Part shown: in pieces, positions 1 through 9,085 of the stretch
How the letters are laid out: each line of letters starts with the position of its first letter
Position numbering within the stretch: the first letter of the stretch is position 1
NCBI GenBank assembly: GCA_947373185.1
Contig: CANBWP010000001.1
Location: 140,217-204,216, forward strand
Reading direction: 5' to 3'
DNA: 64,000 bases
From: Comamonadaceae bacterium
GTDB taxonomy: Bacteria > Pseudomonadota > Gammaproteobacteria > Burkholderiales > Burkholderiaceae_C
Notes under the pieces: model-generated
Databases searched by the model: none
Told to the model about the DNA's origin: nothing
What the model saw: the letters and a program-made list of their open reading frames with translations, nothing else
Program-made: the position numbers and the translations under genes

Positions 1-1241
1 CCGCACTCATTTCTGCAACCAGTCTCGGTCCTTGGGCCATGTCGCAAACCGCAAGTGCTGACGCCTTGTTGAGTTTATTCTTTGTCTTGACTTTCTTGGA
101 TCTATGGCGTGCATTGACAGCGCGTCAAGTTGGTCCAGGTCGTCGAGTGGCATTGTGGATGGCTTTGGGCCTGTTGGTGAAGGGGCCCATTGCCCTTGTT
201 CTGCCATTTGGAAGCCTGTTTATTTTTGGACTCCTTGACAAACAAAGTCGAACACGAATTTTTCAACTCCTCAAAGATCCTTGGTCTTGGTTCATTTTGA
301 TTGCCGTGGCATTACCTTGGTATGTCTATGCCTATTTTCGCCATGGTCAGAATTTTATTGATGGTTTCATTTTGAAACACAATATTGAGAGGTTCACTGG
401 CAGTATGGAAAGTCATACTGGCCATTGGGCGTATTTTCTCGTTGCGTTGCCACTTCTGTGGTTACCTTGGTCACCCTTATTGTTGCGGGCTTTGTTTTTG
501 CTGCGCAGCCAATGGCATCAAGCATTTTTAAAATATTGCTGGGTTTGGTGTGTGTTTGTGCTTTTATTTTTTTCAATGGCCAGCACCAAATTGCCTCATT
601 ATTTACTCTATGCGGGACCCGCTGTCTGTCTCTTGATCACGTATTCAGCGCTCAGTGCGAATCGTCGATTTTGGTTGGTAACCTGGACTTGCGCCCTGAT
701 AGGCTTTTCTGTCCTGTTGTTCTTACCCGAATATTTGATTCAGCATTCAAATGTGATTAAAGATCCAACTTACCGATTGCTGATTGAAGATGCTTCATCG
801 ATTGAGGCGAAATCATGGCTCTTTGTCATTCCATTGATCTTCTATATCAAGCTCACAGTTCAAAAAATCATTGAATTATTTTTTAAATCTGAAATTAGAC
901 TCACACAAGGCACAGGTTTTATCGCGTTTGCAATATTTCAAATCGTCATTGTTGGCTTTATTGTCCTGCCATGGTGGTCGCGAACATTGCAGTCACCTGT
1001 TTATGAGCTGTCGATGCGAATGAAGAATGACCCTCGTCGAGTCGTTCAGTGGGGTGTTCATTTGCCATCTTTTTCTACGTACAGACAACAATCGACTCCC
1101 AGACGTACGCCTTCGGTAGAAGAGCTGGCATTGGTTAAAAATCAAAGTGATCATTGGACGAGCGACTGGGAGGCGATTGAAACAAAGGGCCCCTATTCAA
1201 TTGTCCGTTCACGTGCTGTGTCAGCTCCGGCGCTCAACTGA
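1..1241 (+). CDS. ArnT-like family 39 glycosyltransferase, 5' end missing
   Basis: The frame is open from the window edge (first full codon at base 3), so only about the C-terminal 410 residues are present. They contain roughly eight hydrophobic membrane segments and a soluble tail of about 70 residues. Motifs seen are LLVKGPIAL, a PWYVYAYF stretch followed by HNIERF, and KLPHYLLY. These match the positions of comparable motifs in ArnT/PMT-type transferases, which move a sugar from a polyprenyl-phosphate carrier to lipid A or another acceptor on the periplasmic face. The real substrate cannot be told from sequence. A PAP2 phosphatase starts 30 bases downstream on the same strand, which fits joint lipid-carrier or lipid A modification. 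By eye the gene is richer in A/T than the genes after 2100. Confidence 0.8.
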   Translation, partial: ALISATSLGPWAMSQTASADALLSLFFVLTFLDLWRALTARQVGPGRRVALWMALGLLVKGPIALVLPFGSLFIFGLLDKQSRTRIFQLLKDPWSWFILIAVALPWYVYAYFRHGQNFIDGFILKHNIERFTGSMESHTGHWAYFLVALPLLWLPWSPLLLRALFLLRSQWHQAFLKYCWVWCVFVLLFFSMASTKLPHYLLYAGPAVCLLITYSALSANRRFWLVTWTCALIGFSVLLFLPEYLIQHSNVIKDPTYRLLIEDASSIEAKSWLFVIPLIFYIKLTVQKIIELFFKSEIRLTQGTGFIAFAIFQIVIVGFIVLPWWSRTLQSPVYELSMRMKNDPRRVVQWGVHLPSFSTYRQQSTPRRTPSVEELALVKNQSDHWTSDWEAIETKGPYSIVRSRAVSAPALN

Positions 1242-1271
1242 CTAACTTCTGTTTGAAAGCTTGCCCATCAC

Positions 1272-1991
1272 ATGAACATGAAGTTGTATTTTTTACCTGG
1301 ATGCTTAGGCTTGCTCGTATCCGCTGGACTTTTCTTTTCCATATGGCCGCAAGCTGATATTTGGGTTTCTCAACTCTTTTACGCTGGTGATGGTAAATTT
1401 CCTGCCAATCAACTTTTTGTGGTTCAAGCGGTTTACAACGGTGTTCCCTGGATTGGTCGCATATTATTTTTTATATCAATTTCATTCTTATTGCTTGCGA
1501 TTTTTTTCCCATTTCAAGTATCAAGACGAAATTGGCGCAGAAGTTCTGCATTTTTCTGTGTGGTGATTCTTGGAATTGGCTTGATTGTTCACTCGGTGTT
1601 GAAAGATGGCATGGGGCGACCGCGTCCGAGGGACATTGCTGAGTTTTCTGGGCCGACTTCTTATGTACCTGTTTTCACAACAAGTCACTTTTGTGCCACG
1701 AATTGCTCTTTTGTGAGTGGCCACGCTGCAGTTGGTTTTTCGCTGATGTCTCTGGGCATGCTCGGTGTCAAGCGGCGACGCCATTTTTGGTTTTCAGTGG
1801 GACTTATTTCTGGTGGTCTCATTGGCTTCGTTCGCATCGCTCAAGGCGGTCATTTTTTGAGCGACATCATTTTCTCCTTTGTTGCAGTTTGGTTGACATA
1901 TTTACTGATACGTGGGGTGTGGCTTCGTTTCAGAGTTTGGCAATTGTTCAAGCCCCGACTGGCTGTGCCGATTCTCAAGCAAAATTTATAA
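1272..1991 (+). CDS. PAP2-family membrane phosphatase (lipid phosphatase)
   Basis: A 239-residue integral membrane protein with about six hydrophobic segments. All three PAP2 signature pieces are visible: K-x6-RP in KDGMGRPRP, SGH in FVSGHAAVGF, and R-x5-H-x3-D in RIAQGGHFLSD. The conserved His residues and Asp form the phosphohistidine catalytic centre in this family, acting at the periplasmic side of the inner membrane. Family members remove phosphate from undecaprenyl-PP, phosphatidylglycerol-P or lipid A (LpxE/LpxF/LpxT-like), and the sequence does not decide which. It follows the ArnT-like gene closely and is probably cotranscribed with it. A PhoB-type site begins about 40 bases after its stop and serves the next gene. 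Confidence 0.85.
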   Translation: MNMKLYFLPGCLGLLVSAGLFFSIWPQADIWVSQLFYAGDGKFPANQLFVVQAVYNGVPWIGRILFFISISFLLLAIFFPFQVSRRNWRRSSAFFCVVILGIGLIVHSVLKDGMGRPRPRDIAEFSGPTSYVPVFTTSHFCATNCSFVSGHAAVGFSLMSLGMLGVKRRRHFWFSVGLISGGLIGFVRIAQGGHFLSDIIFSFVAVWLTYLLIRGVWLRFRVWQLFKPRLAVPILKQNL

Positions 1992-2033
1992 TCCTCTGTT
2001 AAATGGTGCACCAAAAAAAACACCATCACAAAT

Positions 2034-2051
2034 TTGTCATAAATATGTCAC
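2034..2051 (+). promoter_or_regulatory. PhoB box upstream of ppk1
   Basis: TTGTCATAAATATGTCAC matches the E. coli Pho box consensus (CTGTCATAAATCTGTCAC) at 16 of 18 positions. The half-sites start at 2035 and 2046, exactly 11 bases apart, as PhoB dimers require. A third TGTCATA lies at 2067. The site sits 52-69 bases before the first ATG of ppk1, so phosphate starvation control of polyphosphate kinase is likely. Confidence 0.75.
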
Positions 2052-2102
2052 TGACCGAGGGAAGAATGTCATAAAGACTTCTCGAATTTCGCGAGTCTGT
2101 TC

Positions 2103-4223
2103 ATGCTCTTTGCTAATGGATGCCTTCAAGTGATCAATTCAACCTCATTGCCTTCAGTTCTCGCGGGTTCCGACTTCGACTTACTTGATCGAGATGGAAG
2201 TATTTTGGCTTTCAATGAGCGAGTGCTTGATTGGGCCAAGCGACCAGAAGTACCTTTGCTTGAGCGACTGCGTTACCTGTGCATCGTGTCTTCTAACTTG
2301 GATGAATTCTTTGAAGTTCGAGCAGATTTGCACATGGCTGCATTTCGAAATCAAGATACCAAAGGTCAATACAGCACCAAAACCTTCGAAACAGTCTATC
2401 AATCTGCTCGCAATTTGGTCAATGAGCAATACAGTTTGTACAACGATGTCTTGCTGCCCAGCCTAGAACAAGAGGGCCTGCGTATCCTTTCGCATGGTGA
2501 CCGCAATGCTGCACAAAAAAAATGGGTGCACGATTATTTCCGGCGTGAAGTGAAGCCTTTGCTGGTTCCTGTGGGACTGGACCCTGCCCATCCATTCCCG
2601 CAAGTTGCAAACAAGTCCTTGAATTTCATTGTTCAGTTGTCTGGCAAAGATGCTTTCGGACGCTCCAACGATATTGCCATCGTCAAAGTGCCTCGCGTAT
2701 TACCGCGGGTCATCCCCTTGCCCGCCAAAGTGGCTGGAAAAGGAATGGCATTCGTTCTTTTGTCCAGTGTGATCAGAGCTCATTTGGAAGACCTGTTCCC
2801 TGGCCGTCATGTGGGGCAGTTTTCACAATTCCGGGTGACCCGTAATTCTGATCTGTCGGTCGATGAAGAGGAAGTCGAAAATTTGCGCACTGCGCTTCGT
2901 AAAGGTTTGCAGCATCGTCAGTACGGTCAAGCCCTTCGGCTTGAAGTATCTGACAGCTGTTCTAACCATTTGTCGGAGTTCTTGCTGAACCAATTTAACT
3001 TGCCCCCCTCTGCACTTTTTCGTGCGGCAGGGCCCGTTAATTTGGTGCGCTTGAATCAATTGATTGATTTGGTCAATGATGCTTCTCTGCTCTTTCCTCC
3101 ATATCAATCGAGTTATCCCAAACAACTCCCCCAAGGCGGTTCGATATTTGCCCGCATGCAACAAGGGGATGTCCTGATTCACCAACCGTTTGAGAGTTTT
3201 GATGGGGTTTTGGCCTTTCTCAAAGAGGCGGTTGAAGACCCTCATGTGTTGGCTATCAAGCAAACCATTTACAGAACGGGCAGTGATCCTGCCATGATGA
3301 ACTTGCTGCGTGAGGCCGTGCGTCGCGGCAAGGAAGTGACTGCAGTGGTTGAACTGAAAGCAAGGTTTGATGAGGAAGCCAATATCAATTGGGCTGAGCA
3401 ATTAGAGTCAGTCGGAGCCCAAGTTGTTTATGGCGTGGTGGGTTTAAAGACGCACGCCAAAATGCTGTTGGTCACGCGGCGTGAAGGTCGAGTTTTGAAA
3501 CGCTATGGCCATTTGTCAACAGGTAACTACAACCCGCGGACTGCCAAACTTTATACAGACCTGAGTTACCTAACTTGCGATCCACGAATGACGGCTGACA
3601 TGGACACACTGTTTGTGCATTTGGCCAGTCCAAGTCGTTTGGGGCGCATGAACAAACTGTGGGCTGCGCCATTCCAACTGCAAAAGAAAATGGTTGAAAA
3701 AATCGAAGCAGTTGGCGAAGCTGCGGCCAAGGGTTTGCCAGCTCGCATTGTTGCGAAAATGAATTCCTTGACAGATCCTGTCTTGATCAAGGCATTGATA
3801 GCAGCAGGGCAGCAGGGTGCTCAGATCGACTTGATTGTCAGGGGTGCATGCATGTTGCCTGCGGGTTTGCCTGGTCAAACAGACAACATCCGAGTGCGAT
3901 CCATCATTGGCCGTTTTTTAGAGCATTCTCGGGTCTTCTTTTTTGAAGCGGGTGACGTGCAAGACATCTATCTCGCAAGCGCAGACTGGATGACCCGCAA
4001 CATGACCCGTCGTGTTGAGCTTGCCTGGCCCGTTATGGCGCTTGAATTGCGCCAAAGAATCATTGACGAATGCTTGCTTGCTTACTTGCATGACACCCGA
4101 AATGCATGGACCCTAGAGGCGGATGGCAAATACCATCGGGTTGAGAAAAAAGGTCAAAAACCTCAAAGTGCACAGGCTTTGTTGATGCAGAAGTACTCGC
4201 CCAGTCATTCAAAATCAAAGTAA
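2103..4223 (+). CDS. ppk1: Polyphosphate kinase 1
   Basis: Makes inorganic polyphosphate reversibly from ATP. The 706-residue length is normal for PPK1. The N-terminal region has the LLDRDGSILAFNERVLDWA and SSNLDEFFEVR motifs of the family. The C-terminal half carries the two catalytic phospholipase-D-like domains, with the phospho-accepting His in GLKTHAKMLLVTRR and a second His in FLEHSRVFFF. The ATG at 2103 has no clear Shine-Dalgarno sequence, and a GTG at 2130 is an alternative start closer to where homologous proteins begin. A strong PhoB box lies upstream. sixA follows 27 bases later on the same strand. With ppx (divergent from pstS) and the Pst/Pho genes, this forms one phosphate-storage and phosphate-sensing locus. 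Confidence 0.97.
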   Translation: MLFANGCLQVINSTSLPSVLAGSDFDLLDRDGSILAFNERVLDWAKRPEVPLLERLRYLCIVSSNLDEFFEVRADLHMAAFRNQDTKGQYSTKTFETVYQSARNLVNEQYSLYNDVLLPSLEQEGLRILSHGDRNAAQKKWVHDYFRREVKPLLVPVGLDPAHPFPQVANKSLNFIVQLSGKDAFGRSNDIAIVKVPRVLPRVIPLPAKVAGKGMAFVLLSSVIRAHLEDLFPGRHVGQFSQFRVTRNSDLSVDEEEVENLRTALRKGLQHRQYGQALRLEVSDSCSNHLSEFLLNQFNLPPSALFRAAGPVNLVRLNQLIDLVNDASLLFPPYQSSYPKQLPQGGSIFARMQQGDVLIHQPFESFDGVLAFLKEAVEDPHVLAIKQTIYRTGSDPAMMNLLREAVRRGKEVTAVVELKARFDEEANINWAEQLESVGAQVVYGVVGLKTHAKMLLVTRREGRVLKRYGHLSTGNYNPRTAKLYTDLSYLTCDPRMTADMDTLFVHLASPSRLGRMNKLWAAPFQLQKKMVEKIEAVGEAAAKGLPARIVAKMNSLTDPVLIKALIAAGQQGAQIDLIVRGACMLPAGLPGQTDNIRVRSIIGRFLEHSRVFFFEAGDVQDIYLASADWMTRNMTRRVELAWPVMALELRQRIIDECLLAYLHDTRNAWTLEADGKYHRVEKKGQKPQSAQALLMQKYSPSHSKSK

Positions 4224-4250
4224 CGTTCAATTGGCAATGCAGAGTGCCCC

Positions 4251-4712
4251 ATGGATCTGATATTTTGGCGACATGCAGAAGCGTTCGATGCCTTAGAGGG
4301 GCAGGATGACTTGTCACGAACGCTAACGCCTAAAGGCGAGAAACAAGCGCACCGAATGGGGCAGTGGTTAGATCGTCAGTTGCCTGAAGGCGTTCGGGTG
4401 ATTTCAAGTCCAGCGTTGCGATGCGAACAGACGGTAAAAATGTTAGGCCGTAAGGTTAAATTTAAATCTGACTTATTGCCTGATGCCGCATTAGACGACT
4501 TGCTCGTGACAGCTGGTTGGCCCGACTCTAAGATGTCAGTTCTGTTGGTGGGCCACCAGCCCGTGCTTGGTCAAGCCATTGCTTATCTTCTCGGTGTACC
4601 GCAAGGCGAACTTTCTGTTCGAAAAGGTGCCGTGTGGTGGCTCCGAAGTCGGGTGAGAGACGGCGTGACACAAACCGTTGTGGTCAGCGTTCAAACACCC
4701 GAATTGCTCTGA
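4251..4712 (+). CDS. sixA: SixA-type phosphohistidine phosphatase
   Basis: A 153-residue member of the histidine phosphatase (phosphoglycerate-mutase-like) superfamily. The catalytic RHA motif is at residues 7-9 (IFWRHAEAFD), the second arginine lies in SSPALRCEQT, and the second catalytic His is in LLVGHQPVLGQ. SixA in E. coli removes phosphate from the His-containing phosphotransfer domain of ArcB and from the nitrogen-type phosphotransferase system. The target here is unknown. It is 27 bases after ppk1 and probably in the same transcript. Its stop codon abuts the stop of the convergent H1-like gene with no bases between them. Confidence 0.85.
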   Translation: MDLIFWRHAEAFDALEGQDDLSRTLTPKGEKQAHRMGQWLDRQLPEGVRVISSPALRCEQTVKMLGRKVKFKSDLLPDAALDDLLVTAGWPDSKMSVLLVGHQPVLGQAIAYLLGVPQGELSVRKGAVWWLRSRVRDGVTQTVVVSVQTPELL

Positions 4713-5234
4713 TCAAGACTTCGCTGGACGACCCGTTTTCAGTGCCGGTACGCTTGTCAATGCGGCCAAAAAGGCTTTTTCATTGAGGCCACTCAACAAT
4801 TTCAAGCCTGCACGCAAAATTTCACTTTTCTTGGCGCTGTGCTTCAAAGTGAGCGCTTTTTGCTTCAAAGAAGCAATGGCTTGGTATTCATCTTTAGGAA
4901 ATGTGAAGCTATCACGAACCAACTTGGGTTTTTTGAATTTTGGCTCAATGACTTTGGGTTCTGTCACTGTCTTGGCTTTTGGCTTTGCAGCTGGCTCGCT
5001 TGATTTCTTCAACGCTGGCTTGCTTCTTGCTGGTTGGGTTGGTGCCTTGGCTGGTGTTTTCGATATCGCTTTAGTCGGTGCTTTGCCAGCAGCCTTGCGC
5101 GGTGTTTTTGCACCTGCTTTTTTAGCAATCCGTCGAACTGGGTTCTTCTTTGCAACTGGCTTCATCGGTGCCGCAATGCTGGTGGGTGATGTTTCTGGTG
5201 AGGTAATGCTGGAGTCGGTGTTGACAGTTGACAT
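4713..5234 (-). CDS. Histone H1-like Lys/Ala/Pro-rich protein with C-terminal helix-turn domain
   Basis: A 173-residue very basic protein. Roughly residues 15-100 are a low-complexity Lys/Ala/Pro/Thr tail with repeated KKAGAKTP, KAAGKAP and SKTPAKAP-like units, as in H1-like bacterial proteins and the AlgP/PhaM type of tail. The last 60 residues are different: FPKDEYQAIASLKQKAL followed by KKSEILRAGLKLL resembles a ribbon-helix-helix DNA-binding fold, which is an inference. The ATG at 5234 is preferred over an upstream TTG at 5246. The gene sits between ppk1-sixA and ppx and runs convergent to sixA. Polyphosphate is a polyanion, so a Lys-rich partner encoded here could bind polyphosphate or organise granules with the nucleoid. 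That role is not shown by the sequence. Confidence 0.75.
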   Translation of the reverse strand: MSTVNTDSSITSPETSPTSIAAPMKPVAKKNPVRRIAKKAGAKTPRKAAGKAPTKAISKTPAKAPTQPARSKPALKKSSEPAAKPKAKTVTEPKVIEPKFKKPKLVRDSFTFPKDEYQAIASLKQKALTLKHSAKKSEILRAGLKLLSGLNEKAFLAALTSVPALKTGRPAKS

Positions 5235-5282
5235 GACAAATTTCAAAAAAGAGTTAAACGTGTAAATAGTTTATATCGTTTT

Positions 5283-6788
5283 TTACTTGACTTCAAGCCA
5301 TTCCAATTGCCATGCAGTTTTTTGCCAAGCAATACATTCCTCCCGGAGGAGGTGCGCTGATTGCGGCCATTGATGTACCCAAGATTTTTTACACTGGATC
5401 ACAAAAGCATTTTGTGAACCCTCAACTTTGCGAAGGGCCATTCCCTTGAGGTCTGGATCTCGCCGGGCATGACACAAAATGGCGGCCATGCGGATGCTCA
5501 AAAGTTGATGCACAAATTCAGAGTTCTTCAATTCAAACTCTAACTTCTTTAACTTGCCTCTGTGTCCAAGAATCAATTGACTCAGACGATGCAACTCTGA
5601 CATGGAAAAACCAGGCAAATCTGCGTTGTCCAAAATATATGCACCATGCTTGTGAAAGTCGCTGTGTGATATTCGAGTGCCAATTTCAAGTAAATGCGCA
5701 GCCCATGTTAATTTTTTCTCAAGGCGATTGGTTTCAGCCGGATCGACACTGGATTTTTCGAAAATACCCTTGAACAATGTGAGTGCTGTTCGTTGGACGC
5801 GTTCGGCTTGTGCGACATCGACTGCAAATCGATTGCCCAAGGCCAAGACCATGCTGCTTCGCAGGTCAGTATTTTCTTCACGCTGCATGAGGTCGTACAG
5901 CACGCCATGCCTCAATGCACCTTGTGCAGCGTGCATCGTTTCAATTTGCATCAGATCAAAAAGTGCACACAAAACAGCCAATCCCCCGCCGATGACTGGT
6001 TTGCGGTCTTCTTTAACGCCATCCAGTTTAAGTGCATCGCTACGGCCGGCTTTGATCAATTTCTCTTTTAACCAGTCTAGTCCTTCACGTGTAATCACTT
6101 CTTCTGGCCAACCTGCAGCATGCAGCACATCAGTGACGGCGCCAATCGTTCCCGACGAGCCGTAGGCCATATCCCAGCAATTTCTTGGATAAAGCGCAAG
6201 TGCTTCATCTAACACTGCTTTGGCTGCAACTTCTGCCCACTCAAAAGCCAAGGGTGTAAATTGACCTTCAGCGAAATACTTCATAGACCATTTAACGCTG
6301 CCAACACGGTAAGACTCCATGGTTTGAGGTTTGTAGCCTTTTCCCAAAATCATTTCTGTGGATCTGCCGCCAATGTCGATCACCAATCTTTTTTCTTCGG
6401 ATTGGGGCAACAGATTGACCACGCCCGAATAAATCAGTCGCGCTTCTTCTCGGCCAGAAATGACCTCAATTGGGAAACCTAAAAGTTTTTCTGCATGGCT
6501 TAAAAATTCGTCACGATTCTTAGCCTCTCGCAGAGTTTGAGTCGCTACTGCGCGTACATGTTTGGGGCCAAAGCCAGACAAGCGCTCAGAAAAACGGGCT
6601 AAACAATCCCAGCCTCGCTGCATCGCTTCTTTGGACAGCATGCGTTCTGCGTCCAAGCCATTACCTTGCCGGACTGTTTCTTTAAGATATTCCACGCGCC
6701 GGATATGCCCGTGCTCAAGTACGCCAATTTCGAGGCGAAAGCTGTTGGAGCCTAAATCAATGGCCGCCAGTAGTTGTCCGTTTTTCAT
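5283..6788 (-). CDS. ppx: Exopolyphosphatase / guanosine pentaphosphatase
   Basis: Degrades polyphosphate from the ends, and members may also hydrolyse pppGpp. The 501-residue protein has the ASKHA ATPase-fold motifs of Ppx/GppA: AAIDLGSNSFRLEIG at the N-terminus, VATQTLREAKN, EVISGREEARLIYSGV, and VIDIGGRSTEMILG. A C-terminal HD-like helical region includes HLLEIGTRISHSDFHKHGAYI. It is divergent from pstS across a 282-base region that has PhoB-type half-sites facing both ways, so it is probably induced by phosphate limitation together with pstS and ppk1. The H1-like gene follows downstream on the same strand after 48 bases. Confidence 0.95.
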   Translation of the reverse strand: MKNGQLLAAIDLGSNSFRLEIGVLEHGHIRRVEYLKETVRQGNGLDAERMLSKEAMQRGWDCLARFSERLSGFGPKHVRAVATQTLREAKNRDEFLSHAEKLLGFPIEVISGREEARLIYSGVVNLLPQSEEKRLVIDIGGRSTEMILGKGYKPQTMESYRVGSVKWSMKYFAEGQFTPLAFEWAEVAAKAVLDEALALYPRNCWDMAYGSSGTIGAVTDVLHAAGWPEEVITREGLDWLKEKLIKAGRSDALKLDGVKEDRKPVIGGGLAVLCALFDLMQIETMHAAQGALRHGVLYDLMQREENTDLRSSMVLALGNRFAVDVAQAERVQRTALTLFKGIFEKSSVDPAETNRLEKKLTWAAHLLEIGTRISHSDFHKHGAYILDNADLPGFSMSELHRLSQLILGHRGKLKKLEFELKNSEFVHQLLSIRMAAILCHARRDPDLKGMALRKVEGSQNAFVIQCKKSWVHQWPQSAHLLREECIAWQKTAWQLEWLEVK

Positions 6789-6834
6789 CTGAGTACTTCA
6801 AAGTTGCGCAGAATAGTCATTCAATTCACGTTAT

Positions 6835-6867
6835 TTTGTGTCTATTTTTTGTCATTTTGATGACAAA
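6835..6867 (-). promoter_or_regulatory. PhoB half-sites in front of ppx
   Basis: Read on the minus strand, TGTCATC, TGACAAA and AGACACA start 11 bases apart, followed by an A/T-rich stretch and the ppx ATG about 45 bases on. On the plus strand the first two also form an exact 8+8 palindrome, TTTGTCAT at 6848-6855 and ATGACAAA at 6860-6867. The arrangement suits PhoB binding toward ppx. Confidence 0.55.
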
Positions 6868-6935
6868 TTGTGCCTGATTGCCTAATAAATACTTCTGATT
6901 GGCTTGCTGGGACCCAAAGTGCATAAGTTGAAGGG

Positions 6936-6979
6936 TGTCTATAAATTGACATTAATTTGTCACAATTGGCGGCTAAATT
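6936..6979 (+). promoter_or_regulatory. PhoB-dependent promoter of pstS
   Basis: Three half-sites, TGTCTAT (6936), TGACATT (6947) and TGTCACA (6958), repeat at exactly 11 bases. The best 18-base box (6946-6963) matches the Pho box consensus at 14 positions. A -10-like TAAATT at 6974-6979 lies about 10 bases after the box, the usual PhoB-sigma70 geometry. The leader to the pstS ATG would be about 85 bases. Confidence 0.75.
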
Positions 6980-7070
6980 AAAAGGGTGCTGCAAAAGTCT
7001 GCCGTGAATACAAGGCAGGCATGTTGCACATACAGACATCGAGTATCAACCTCTGAATCAAGGATTCAAA

Positions 7071-8093
7071 ATGCTAAAGATCAAAACTTGGGTTGCGGCA
7101 CTGGGCCTGACCGCCGTTGCAGTGACCTCCATGGCCGCCGAACTGACGGGTGCTGGCGCGACCTTCCCATTCCCAATTTATGCCAAATGGGCTGAAGCTT
7201 ACAAAGCCAAGACCGGCAACAGTATGAATTATCAGTCCATCGGCTCTTCTGGTGGCATCAAACAAATCAAAGCCAAAACAGTTGACTTTGGTGCAACAGA
7301 TGCTCCCTTGACTGCTGAAGAGTTGGACAAAGAAGGCTTGGTGCAGTTCCCTGCCATCATTGGCGGTGTGGTGGCTGTTGTGAACATTGATGGCATCAAG
7401 CCTGGTCAAGTTAAATTGACGGGTGACATGTTGGCCGACGTTTTTGCTGGCGTCATTGGCAAATGGAATGACAAGCGCATTGCGGACATGAACCCAGGCG
7501 TCGCTTTGCCTGATGCTGCCATTACTGTCGTTCACCGTGCCGACGGCTCTGGCACGACTGCTGTGTTTACAGACTATTTGGCCAAAGTCAACGCCAACTG
7601 GAAATCGACAGTGGGTGCTGGTGCTGCGGTGAAGTGGCCTGCGGCTTCCTCAGTTGGTGGCAAGGGAAATGAAGGTGTTGCGGCTAACGTGACCCGTATC
7701 AAAAACTCCATCGGTTATGTTGAATATGCATACGCTAAGAAAAACAACATGGCGCATTTGAACTTGCGAAATCAGGCTGGCCAAGTGGTGGCGCCTGATG
7801 ATGAAACATTCGCAGCTGCGTCTGCCAGCACTGACTGGTCAAAAGTTCCCGGTATGAGCATCTACTTGACCAACGCACCTGGTGCCAAGTCATGGCCCAT
7901 CACTGGCGCTTCTTTTATTCTGATGTTCAAAGAGCCAGCCAACAAGGCCAACTCAGCAGAAGTCTTGAAATTCTTTGACTTTGCTTTCAAAGAAGGCAAA
8001 AAAATGGCCACTGAATTGGAATACGTGCCAATGCCTGATGCCACAACTGACTTCATTCGCAAGAGCGTTTGGAACCACGTGAACGTGAAGTAA
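7071..8093 (+). CDS. pstS: Phosphate ABC transporter, periplasmic phosphate-binding protein
   Basis: A 340-residue precursor with a short Sec signal peptide (Lys at positions 3 and 5, hydrophobic core, cleavage after SMA). The mature protein starts [17 protein letters not shown], the typical PstS N-terminus. Family loops that hold phosphate are visible: [20 protein letters not shown] and [16 protein letters not shown]. It delivers phosphate to PstCAB in the inner membrane. Shine-Dalgarno-like AAGGA lies just before the ATG at 7071. It is the first gene of pstSCAB-phoU-phoB-phoR and has a clear PhoB promoter upstream. Confidence 0.97.
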   Translation: MLKIKTWVAALGLTAVAVTSMAAELTGAGATFPFPIYAKWAEAYKAKTGNSMNYQSIGSSGGIKQIKAKTVDFGATDAPLTAEELDKEGLVQFPAIIGGVVAVVNIDGIKPGQVKLTGDMLADVFAGVIGKWNDKRIADMNPGVALPDAAITVVHRADGSGTTAVFTDYLAKVNANWKSTVGAGAAVKWPAASSVGGKGNEGVAANVTRIKNSIGYVEYAYAKKNNMAHLNLRNQAGQVVAPDDETFAAASASTDWSKVPGMSIYLTNAPGAKSWPITGASFILMFKEPANKANSAEVLKFFDFAFKEGKKMATELEYVPMPDATTDFIRKSVWNHVNVK

Positions 8094-8104
8094 TTGGGAC
8101 TTCT

Positions 8105-9085
8105 ATGAACGACGCAGACATTTTGATGACCCCTCACCGCCAGAGCGTTCTGCGCTGGCAGAGGTGGCAAGACTTCTTTTTTGAGAAGACCACCATGGCT
8201 TTTGCGCTGTCCACGTTGGTGGCGCTGACCGGCATCATTGTCTCGTTGTTCATCAGTTCTTGGCCGGTGCTCACCACATTCGGTTTTGAATTTTTCTATA
8301 CCGTTGAGTGGGACATCATCAACTCCAAATTTGGCGGATTGATTGCCATTTTTGGAACGGTTGCCACGGCAACCATTGCCATTCTGATTGCATTGCCCTT
8401 GAGTTTTGGCATTGCAGTATTTTTAACTGAAACATGCCCTATGTCATTGCGTCGTCCATTGGGAACGGCCATTGAATTGTTGGCAGCTGTGCCGTCGATC
8501 ATTTACGGCATGTTTGGTTTGTTTGTCTTTGCGCCTTTATTTGCTGAATACGTTCAGCCCGCTTTGGCTGCGACACTGGGACAAGTACCTGGTCTTGGAA
8601 TTTTGTTCACGGGTGCCTTCAATGGCATCGGTATTTTGGCAGCTGGCCTGATTTTGGCCATGATGATTTTGCCTTTCATTGCCTCTGTCATGCGCGATGT
8701 GTTTGAAATCGTACCGCCCATTTTGAAAGAATCTGCTTACGGCATTGGTTGCACCACTTGGGAAGTGGTCACCAAGATTGTGTTGCCCTACACCAAGACG
8801 GGAGTCGTGGGCGGGGTTATGTTGGGTTTGGGGCGCGCATTGGGAGAAACCATGGCTGTGACCTTTGTCATTGGCAATGCCCACAAATTATCACCTTCGC
8901 TGTTTTCACCTGGTAACTCAATTGCCTCCACCTTGGCGAATGAATTTGGAGAGGCCGAACCGGGTTTGCATTACGCGTCTCTCTTTTCTTTAGGCCTGGC
9001 ATTGTTCTTAATTACATTGGTTGTTCTGTCGTTGGCCAAATGGATGTTAATCCGTGCAGAAGCCAAGAAAGGCATGAAGTCATGA
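8105..9085 (+). CDS. pstC: Phosphate ABC transporter permease PstC
   Basis: A 326-residue inner-membrane permease with about six to seven transmembrane segments. The cytoplasmic coupling loop characteristic of binding-protein-dependent permeases is near [20 protein letters not shown]. The sequence [23 protein letters not shown] (seen here as [17 protein letters not shown]) is a PstC hallmark. The ATG at 8105 was chosen because homologues start near MNDADI; an upstream in-frame extension overlaps pstS. It is 11 bases after pstS and overlaps pstA by 4 bases (ATGA), which indicates translational coupling. With PstA it forms the phosphate channel of the transporter. Confidence 0.95.
   Translation: MNDADILMTPHRQSVLRWQRWQDFFFEKTTMAFALSTLVALTGIIVSLFISSWPVLTTFGFEFFYTVEWDIINSKFGGLIAIFGTVATATIAILIALPLSFGIAVFLTETCPMSLRRPLGTAIELLAAVPSIIYGMFGLFVFAPLFAEYVQPALAATLGQVPGLGILFTGAFNGIGILAAGLILAMMILPFIASVMRDVFEIVPPILKESAYGIGCTTWEVVTKIVLPYTKTGVVGGVMLGLGRALGETMAVTFVIGNAHKLSPSLFSPGNSIASTLANEFGEAEPGLHYASLFSLGLALFLITLVVLSLAKWMLIRAEAKKGMKS

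Noticed and set aside
2823..3401. Long open frame on the minus strand inside ppk1
   Set aside because: Lies entirely within a well-conserved gene, with no ribosome site and no recognisable motif.
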